This document shows positions 59,163-64,000 of a stretch of 64,000 bases of DNA, in pieces. Numbering within the stretch: position 1 is the stretch's first letter; each line of letters opens with the position of its first letter. A program made the position numbers and the translations under genes. The notes under the pieces are model-generated. The model saw nothing but the letters and a program-made list of their open reading frames with translations, did not search any database and had not been told where the DNA came from. The stretch is from Clostridia bacterium (lineage in GTDB: Bacteria; Bacillota; Clostridia; Peptostreptococcales; Acidaminobacteraceae). The DNA lies in assembly GCA_018399635.1 (NCBI GenBank), contig JAGYOH010000004.1, positions 1 to 64,000 of the forward strand, in the 5' to 3' direction.

Positions 59163-60692
59163 ATGAACAGCAGCAGGTTTGTTGCGGCGGGCATGGCTCT
59201 GGTCTTGATCATCATGACGGGTTGGCCTGCCTATGCACTTTTCGAAGACGTTTCACAGAGCCCCTATCAGGAGGCCATCGAGGAGGTGGCTTCCCTGGGC
59301 ATCTTGAAGGGCTACGGGGACGGTTCCTTCGGTCCCTCTGACAGCCTCAACCGGGCTCAGGCGGCCAAGGTCGCCGGTTATTTGATGGGCTTCACCGATG
59401 CGGACGCCCAGTCCGCCAGCGGTTGGGAGCCTCTGTTTCCAGACGTCCATCAGGGAATGGGAGCCAATGAATGGGCCGTGGGATGGATCAATCTTGTGGC
59501 TCAGGAGGATGTCATTCGAGGCTATGCCGAGGATGGCGGATACCACCCTGAGAGGACCCTGGAAATGGTCCAGTGGGGAGCGATTCTCATGAGAATCCTG
59601 GGTCATGAATCCGAGGGGATGGCCTGGCCGGCTGACTATGACCGCAGGTTCCAGGAACTGGGACTCGATGACGGGATCCCCTATCGGGGTCCCTCCCAGG
59701 TCACCCGGGAGCAGATGGCACAAACCGCCTGTACCGCCATTTACCGGGTGGCCGATGCCGGAGGTCAGTTCCTGACGGACCGGATTGAATTTCCCGGTCC
59801 GGTGCAGGGGGTCGAGGAAGATCCGGCTCCCGAGTCGGAAGGCCTCACCCTGAGTATTCAGGGATCCCCGGGTCTTTTGCCCACCGGGGGAGGTGAAGAA
59901 GCCGTCATCACGGCATGGGTGAAAAAGGATGGCGAACCTGTGGCGGGGGCCGAGGTCTATTTCATGGCCGAGGCAGAAGGACAATTGCGGATCGATCAGT
60001 TGTCGGTCGCCCAGGCCCGGACCGATGATTCAGGCAGGGCAAGCACCACCTATACCACCCTGCCTGGGGATGACGGCAAACGGGTTGAAATCGGCTGTAC
60101 GGCCTTTGTCGCAGGGGATGAGATTTCTGATGCCACGGCGCTTTTTGTCTCTGACAATGCCGCAGAGGTCACCGGACTGGTGAAGAATCCCTTCAGCGGA
60201 GCGCCGGTCGCCGGCGCCGAGGTCAATCTCTTCGATCCCGTGACCCACAAAAGCAATGTCTTCATGACGAATGAAGGGGGAGAATATACCGCCTATGTCC
60301 CGGCCGGGGCCTACACGATTTTTTACCGTTTTTCCATGGGCGAAACCCCCGGCTACGACCACAGGGACTACGGCGGATCCAATTACGGCATTGAAGAGGG
60401 TCAGTTCCGGCTGCAGCACCCCCTTGACCTTGCCGAGGGACAGCGTGTCCGCAGTGACTGCAATCCGGGGATGCTGAAGGGAACTCTTGCAAGGGCTGAA
60501 GAGGGCATGAAAATGGCCCTGGTAAGAATCGGTGACAACGAAACGGTCCTGGCCGACCTCAACGCCGACGGCACCTTCGCGGCACCCCTGCTTGGGGGGG
60601 AGTATGATGTGTTCATCATGGGGGAATCCACCCCCCTGACCAGGGTCAGCATCACCCCGGGCTCCGTGGCGGATCTGGGTGACCTTGACTAG
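59163..60692 (+). CDS. Secreted SLH-domain surface protein with Ig-like/carboxypeptidase-regulatory-like modules
   Basis: The 509-aa protein has a signal peptide ending near YALF (about 26), then three SLH repeats: FEDVSQSPYQEAIEEVASLGILKGYGDGSFGPSDSLNRAQ in part (about 28-65), a second around FPDVHQGMGANEWAV (about 95-145) and a third ending near 200. The third module is degenerate. After a P/E-rich linker come an Ig-like fold (about 225-335, SIQGSPGLLPTGGGEEAVITAW) and CarboxypepD_reg-like modules (VTGLVKNPFSGAPVAGAEVNL, about 340-410) plus a final related module. SLH repeats anchor the protein to cell-wall polymers, so this is an S-layer or adhesion component. Confidence 0.85.
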   Translation: MNSSRFVAAGMALVLIIMTGWPAYALFEDVSQSPYQEAIEEVASLGILKGYGDGSFGPSDSLNRAQAAKVAGYLMGFTDADAQSASGWEPLFPDVHQGMGANEWAVGWINLVAQEDVIRGYAEDGGYHPERTLEMVQWGAILMRILGHESEGMAWPADYDRRFQELGLDDGIPYRGPSQVTREQMAQTACTAIYRVADAGGQFLTDRIEFPGPVQGVEEDPAPESEGLTLSIQGSPGLLPTGGGEEAVITAWVKKDGEPVAGAEVYFMAEAEGQLRIDQLSVAQARTDDSGRASTTYTTLPGDDGKRVEIGCTAFVAGDEISDATALFVSDNAAEVTGLVKNPFSGAPVAGAEVNLFDPVTHKSNVFMTNEGGEYTAYVPAGAYTIFYRFSMGETPGYDHRDYGGSNYGIEEGQFRLQHPLDLAEGQRVRSDCNPGMLKGTLARAEEGMKMALVRIGDNETVLADLNADGTFAAPLLGGEYDVFIMGESTPLTRVSITPGSVADLGDLD

Positions 60693-60738
60693 GGTGGCGA
60701 CAGGAAGGCCTGTCGGAGGCGGGTCCGCCGCCTCCAAT

Positions 60739-60776
60739 AAAAGACCCCGGGCTCACAGGCCTGGGGTTGTTTTTGT
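60739..60776 (+). terminator. Terminator of SLH gene
   Basis: ACCCCGGGC pairs with GCCTGGGGT around TCACAG, followed by TGTTTTTG. Confidence 0.8.
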
Positions 60777-60787
60777 GCGGGGTTGCT

Positions 60788-61591
60788 TCAGTAGAAGCGC
60801 CGCCTGGGTTTTCTGATGAGGACGTAGGCGGTGGCCATGAAGATGAAAAGGCCGGCGACCACCACCGTGGTGATGATCTCGGGGTAGGCTCCGCCGAAGC
60901 CCTCCGGGGCGGTATGCTTGAGATAGATGCCCAGATAGGCCCAGAGGAGGACGCCGCCGTAGACGGGATCATTGAATCTCAACAGGGTCAGGATGCCGAT
61001 GACCATGCCGACGCCGAGGAGGATCATGGTCCAGAGGGCTTCGGACAGCCCCAGACCCTCCCAGCCGTAGAAGACCAGGCCGGAGGTGACGTTGGCAATG
61101 GTGGCCACGGTGATCCACCCAAGGTAGAGACTGAAGGGAACCCGGAGCAGGAGGTAGTCCTTGCCCCTGAGAGTCTCCTTGTCCAGGATGAGGAGGATGG
61201 CGATGAGGGATGAAAGAATCACCCCCATGAGGAAAATGGAAAGGGGAAGCATGAGATAATGCCAGGCGGCGATCCAGGCGCCGTTGGCGACGGAGGACAG
61301 GGAGAAGAGGAGTCCTACCTTGAAAAGCGTGGATCTTCTTCGATAGGGGGTGCGGCTGTCGGTGATTCGGAGCTGGTAGAGGGCGTAGCCCCCGAGAAAA
61401 AGATAGATCAGGCCCCAGATGGCAAAGGTGAGTCCCGTGGGGGCGAAGAGATTCTCGAAGCTGTCGGAAACCTCTCCGGTGGTCATCCCGTTGATGGGCA
61501 GGGCGTTGGCCAGGAGATTCATGCCGATCATGAAGCCGTAGGTGAGGAGGGTCAGGATGCCTGCGCCGGTGTAGTTGGTTTGTTTTTTCAT
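60788..61591 (-). CDS. TspO/MBR-like membrane protein
   Basis: The 267-aa protein has seven or eight predicted membrane helices. NALPINGMTTGEVSDSFENLFAPTGLTFAIWGLIYL (cited in the pieces LPINGMTTGEVSD and APTGLTFAIWGLIYL) resembles the start of TspO-related proteins, and Trp and aromatic residues are frequent, as in tryptophan-rich sensory proteins, although the protein is longer than the 160-aa core family. Function unknown. AAGGAGG precedes ATG 61591; the longer upstream frame has no ribosome site. Confidence 0.75.
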   Translation of the reverse strand: MKKQTNYTGAGILTLLTYGFMIGMNLLANALPINGMTTGEVSDSFENLFAPTGLTFAIWGLIYLFLGGYALYQLRITDSRTPYRRRSTLFKVGLLFSLSSVANGAWIAAWHYLMLPLSIFLMGVILSSLIAILLILDKETLRGKDYLLLRVPFSLYLGWITVATIANVTSGLVFYGWEGLGLSEALWTMILLGVGMVIGILTLLRFNDPVYGGVLLWAYLGIYLKHTAPEGFGGAYPEIITTVVVAGLFIFMATAYVLIRKPRRRFY

Positions 61592-61794
61592 GTTTGATGC
61601 CTCCTTGTGAAGGGCCGGACCTGTCCGGGTCCTCTTTTTCATATATATCCGGATGCAGGGGGGGATATCGCCGGATTGAAAATAATTTTTCGGGATTTTT
61701 CCAAGTGGTCTATGGTCTGGAGGGATTGGAATGTGATAAGATGAAACAGTCAGAAGTCTTAAAAATTTCAATACGCAAAGGGGCTTATCATATC

Positions 61795-62688
61795 ATGTCA
61801 AAACCTGCGCTCAAAGGCGTTTACCCGCCGGTGATCACTCCCTTCAAGGCCAATGGTGACGTGGACCTGGCGGCCTTCGAGGACAACCTCAAAAAATGGA
61901 ATCACTATGACCTGGCCGGTTATCTGGTACTGGGTTCCAACGGTGAAACGGCCTATCTCTCAGAAGAAGAAAAGCTCCAGCTGGTTGAAGCGGCGGTTCG
62001 CCACAAAAAACCGGGACAGCATGTCATGGTGGGTTCAGGGATGGAGTCCCTGAGAGAAACCCTTTCCCTGACCAACAAGGCCGCGGGACTGGGGGCGGAC
62101 TTCGCCCTGGTGCTGACGCCCAGCTACTACGGAGGGGCCATGACGGAGGAGGCCCTGATCCAGTACTTCACCGCCCTGGCGGACCAGAGCGAGATTCCCG
62201 TCCTCATCTACAACGTGCCCAAGTTCACCCATCTCAACGTCACCCCCGGTGTGGTGAGGACCCTCTCCCGCCATCCCAACATCATCGGCATGAAGGATTC
62301 CACCGGGGACATCCCCCAGATGGCCACCTGGCTGAGAATCGTGCCGGAGGACTTCAACCTCATCGTGGGCACCGCCTCCGCCTGGTATCCCGCCCTGGCT
62401 CTTGGGGTCAGGACAGGAATCCTGGCCCTGGCCAACTGCAACCCCGGGGAGTGCATCGCCGTCCAGGAAGCCTTTGACAGGGGGGATTTCAAGGCTTCCC
62501 TGGCGACCTACCAGAGGGTTTTTCCCGTCAACTCCGCTGTCACCGGAACCTACGGCATCGCCGGCCTCAAGTACGCCTGCGACCGGTTGGGCTTCACCGG
62601 AGGCCATGTGAGAAGCCCCTTGCTGCCCCTGAAGGAGGAGGCCGTGAAGGCCCTGGATGCCATTCTTGAAGAAGCCAAGGTGATCTGA
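61795..62688 (+). CDS. DHDPS-family aldolase (4-hydroxy-2-oxoglutarate aldolase-like)
   Basis: The 297-aa TIM-barrel enzyme belongs to the DapA/NAL family. It has the GSNGETAYLSEEEK loop, the Tyr of YNVPKFTHLN, the Schiff-base Lys in IIGMKDSTGD (about 164) and the C-terminal NSAVTGTYGIAGLKYACDRLGFTGGHV, which is close to mammalian HOGA-type aldolases. It probably splits or forms a 2-oxo acid aldol; it is not placed with other lysine genes. Start ATG at 61795 has a weak AGGGG 12 bases upstream. Confidence 0.86.
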   Translation: MSKPALKGVYPPVITPFKANGDVDLAAFEDNLKKWNHYDLAGYLVLGSNGETAYLSEEEKLQLVEAAVRHKKPGQHVMVGSGMESLRETLSLTNKAAGLGADFALVLTPSYYGGAMTEEALIQYFTALADQSEIPVLIYNVPKFTHLNVTPGVVRTLSRHPNIIGMKDSTGDIPQMATWLRIVPEDFNLIVGTASAWYPALALGVRTGILALANCNPGECIAVQEAFDRGDFKASLATYQRVFPVNSAVTGTYGIAGLKYACDRLGFTGGHVRSPLLPLKEEAVKALDAILEEAKVI

Positions 62689-62696
62689 CCATCAAG

Positions 62697-62727
62697 CCCC
62701 CCTGGGAATTCCCAGGGGGGTTTTGCA
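62697..62727 (+). terminator. Terminator of aldolase gene
   Basis: CCCCCCTGGGAA and TTCCCAGGGGGG (62697-62720) form a self-complementary palindrome folding to a stem of about 10 bp, followed by TTTT. Confidence 0.92.
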
Positions 62728-62751
62728 TTTTTTGTCAAAGATAGGTATAAT
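62723..62751 (+). promoter_or_regulatory. Promoter of the PAS-GGDEF gene
   Basis: TTGCAT (62723-62728), 17-bp spacer, TATAAT (62746-62751). It overlaps the T-run of the preceding terminator. Confidence 0.78.
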
Positions 62752-62778
62752 TGAAGAAAAGTTCTTGGAGGAAACTGG

Positions 62779-63756
62779 ATGGATTGCAGAAATCGATCAA
62801 AGGCAGAGTTGATTGCAGAAATCGAGAGGCTCAAGAGTCTCAACAAGTACCTGCTTGAGGAACAGCAGCGGGCGGACCGGCTGGAGTTCTCCTGGACGGG
62901 AAATCTGGGCCACTGGTATTTTCGTCTGGATACCAACCGGGTCACCTACAATCCTCTGAAGGTCATTGCCCTGGGATACGATGCCGAGGAGGTTCCCGGG
63001 GAGGTGCCCTACCAGTATTTCACCGACAAGCTCCACCCGGAGGATCATCCCCTTGCCATGGAGAACATGCGGCACCATCTCGCCGGCAGGACCGATGTCT
63101 ATGAGGTGGAATACCGGATCATGGCCAGGGACGGCAGCTACAAGTGGTACCATGACCGGGGAAAAGTCACCCAGTATGATCAAGAGGGAAAACCCCTCCT
63201 GATTGCGGGAATCGTCTTTGATGTCACGGAGCGTCGCCTGATGCAGGAGGAACTTGAGACCAAGAACCGGATTCTTGAGGAAAAGGCCGTCACCGACAGC
63301 CTCACGGACCTGAAAAACCACAGGGCCCTCATGGAGGGTCTGACCAAGGCCCTCGAGGTGGCCCTGGTGACGGGAGGCTCCCTGAGCATCGCTTTTTTCG
63401 ATCTGGATGATTTCAAGGGCATCAATGATCATTACGGACACCAGGCGGGGGACCGGGTCCTCAGGGACTTTGCCGGGATTCTCAAGGACAGTGTCAGGGA
63501 AAGCGACATCGTGGCCCGCTACGGAGGCGAAGAGTTCGTCATTGTGCTGCCCAGGGCCTCCCTCAAGGCGGCGAAAATGATTTCGGAGAGAATCAGACGC
63601 CGGGTGGAGGCTTACGAGTTCGGGGACGGTATCAGGGTCACCGTCAGTGGCGGCATCAAGGTCTTTGACGGTGAAAGTCTCGGAGACCTCATCGCCGCCG
63701 CCGACAAGAAACTGTATGAAGCCAAGGCCTTGGGCAAAAATATAATCGTGAGCTGA
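62779..63756 (+). CDS. PAS-GGDEF diguanylate cyclase
   Basis: The 325-aa soluble protein has an N-terminal short helix, a PAS_3-type domain with PAC at about 36-155 (YFTDKLHPEDHPLAMENM, YRIMARDGSYKWYHDRG) and a GGDEF domain at about 168-325 with active site GGEEF near 250. The allosteric I-site RESD lies five residues before GGEEF, so product inhibition by c-di-GMP is likely. It makes c-di-GMP from GTP; the signal sensed by PAS is unknown. TTGGAGG precedes ATG 62779. Confidence 0.93.
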   Translation: MDCRNRSKAELIAEIERLKSLNKYLLEEQQRADRLEFSWTGNLGHWYFRLDTNRVTYNPLKVIALGYDAEEVPGEVPYQYFTDKLHPEDHPLAMENMRHHLAGRTDVYEVEYRIMARDGSYKWYHDRGKVTQYDQEGKPLLIAGIVFDVTERRLMQEELETKNRILEEKAVTDSLTDLKNHRALMEGLTKALEVALVTGGSLSIAFFDLDDFKGINDHYGHQAGDRVLRDFAGILKDSVRESDIVARYGGEEFVIVLPRASLKAAKMISERIRRRVEAYEFGDGIRVTVSGGIKVFDGESLGDLIAAADKKLYEAKALGKNIIVS

Positions 63757-63782
63757 TTCCATGGGGAAGGGCTCTTTTTTTT
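63750..63782 (+). terminator. Terminator-like stem after PAS-GGDEF gene
   Basis: GAGC and TTCC in 63750-63760 pair with GGAA and GCTC (to 63774) with internal mismatches, followed by eight T. Confidence 0.6.
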
Positions 63783-63834
63783 GCGCCTCACAATCTTAAC
63801 TTAATGACCGAAATGAACAAAACCCTACAAAAGA

Positions 63835-63863
63835 GTGACAAACATTTATCAAAGTCATAGAAT
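63835..63863 (+). promoter_or_regulatory. Promoter of the last, truncated gene
   Basis: GTGACA (63835-63840), 17-bp spacer, TAGAAT (63858-63863). Confidence 0.75.
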
Positions 63864-63886
63864 ATCCATACAGGAAAGGAGAGATG

Positions 63887-64000
63887 ATGATGATTAATAA
63901 AAGATTCCTATTGGTAATGTTGCTGGTCTTGTCCCTGGCTCTTGTCACGGCGTGCTCGAGTGAGCCGGCACAGGCGCCTGGGCCTGAGGTCCAGGACGGC
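63887..64000 (+). CDS. Lipoprotein, N-terminal part, cut by window end
   Basis: Only the first 38 codons are inside the window. They encode a lipoprotein signal (INKRFLLVMLLVLSL, lipobox LVTAC) and the start of an E/P/A-rich linker like those of the two transporter binding proteins at 3074 and 36681, so a substrate-binding protein is a reasonable guess. Three ATG codons in a row (63884, 63887, 63890) follow AAGGAG; the second or third has the best spacing. Confidence 0.7.
   Translation, partial: MMINKRFLLVMLLVLSLALVTACSSEPAQAPGPEVQDG

Overview
The window reads as chromosomal DNA of an anaerobic, fermentative, Gram-positive bacterium of the class Clostridia (Bacillota), with fairly high G+C for that class. 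The evidence is a trimeric-type NAD-linked [FeFe] hydrogenase locus, a giant 2-hydroxyacyl-CoA-dehydratase-type activase/reductase, lipoproteins, an SLH-domain surface protein, strong Shine-Dalgarno sequences with many TTG/GTG starts, and sigma-A type promoters. No rRNA, tRNA or CRISPR array was seen. The genus cannot be fixed from the sequence alone.

Layout. 1-2 kb: minus-strand polysaccharide co-polymerase/tyrosine kinase (Wzz-BY-kinase) joined to a VanZ-like domain and interrupted by a one-base frameshift. 2.2-6.3 kb: BusR-type regulator divergent from a glycine-betaine ABC transporter, with a palindrome over the transporter promoter. 6.3-14.5 kb: complete histidine operon hisZGDCBHAF(IE)J behind an attenuator whose leader peptide has four consecutive His codons. 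14.8-16.1 kb: ketopantoate-reductase-like enzyme and an 87-aa orphan. 16.6-25.4 kb: 1427-aa activase/reductase, a DUF6544-like protein, a Cache-PAS membrane sensor without output domain, and a lipoprotein amidohydrolase without the usual HxH. 25.7-27.4 kb: iron alcohol dehydrogenase with a long leader, and a glutaredoxin.

27.5-35.8 kb is the most striking region. Two divergent operons share a promoter region that carries two Rex-like operators. The plus-strand operon encodes the catalytic hydrogenase (hndABCD type). The minus-strand operon encodes a putative sensory [FeFe]-hydrogenase with its proton-relay residues replaced, two DRTGG proteins, two stand-alone HATPase proteins and a PHP phosphoesterase. 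This looks like an H2/redox-sensing module attached to a bifurcating-type hydrogenase.

35.9-44.9 kb: HAD phosphatase, TAXI-TRAP transporter (binding protein, DUF1850, fused permease), small Cys protein, LUD protein, second HisC, MTH1187-type protein, YitT protein and an old-yellow-enzyme reductase. 44.9-46.7 kb: a decaying IS200/IS605 element. 46.8-50.6 kb: a TPP-riboswitch-controlled thiamine/pyrimidine uptake operon on the minus strand. 50.7-64 kb: ordinary housekeeping and signalling genes: PAP2 phosphatase, glycerophosphodiesterase, Cys-type alpha/beta hydrolase, zinc-ribbon and Nudix proteins, a two-component system, YtcJ-like amidohydrolase, TIM-barrel isomerase, SLH protein, TspO-like protein, DHDPS-family aldolase, PAS-GGDEF cyclase and a truncated lipoprotein at the edge.

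Most genes are packed with overlaps or short gaps and are bounded by clear rho-independent terminators. Repeated regulatory themes are nucleotide second messengers (c-di-AMP through the BusR type, c-di-GMP through GGDEF), redox (Rex-like sites), and RNA-based control (his attenuator, TPP riboswitch, an unexplained adh leader).
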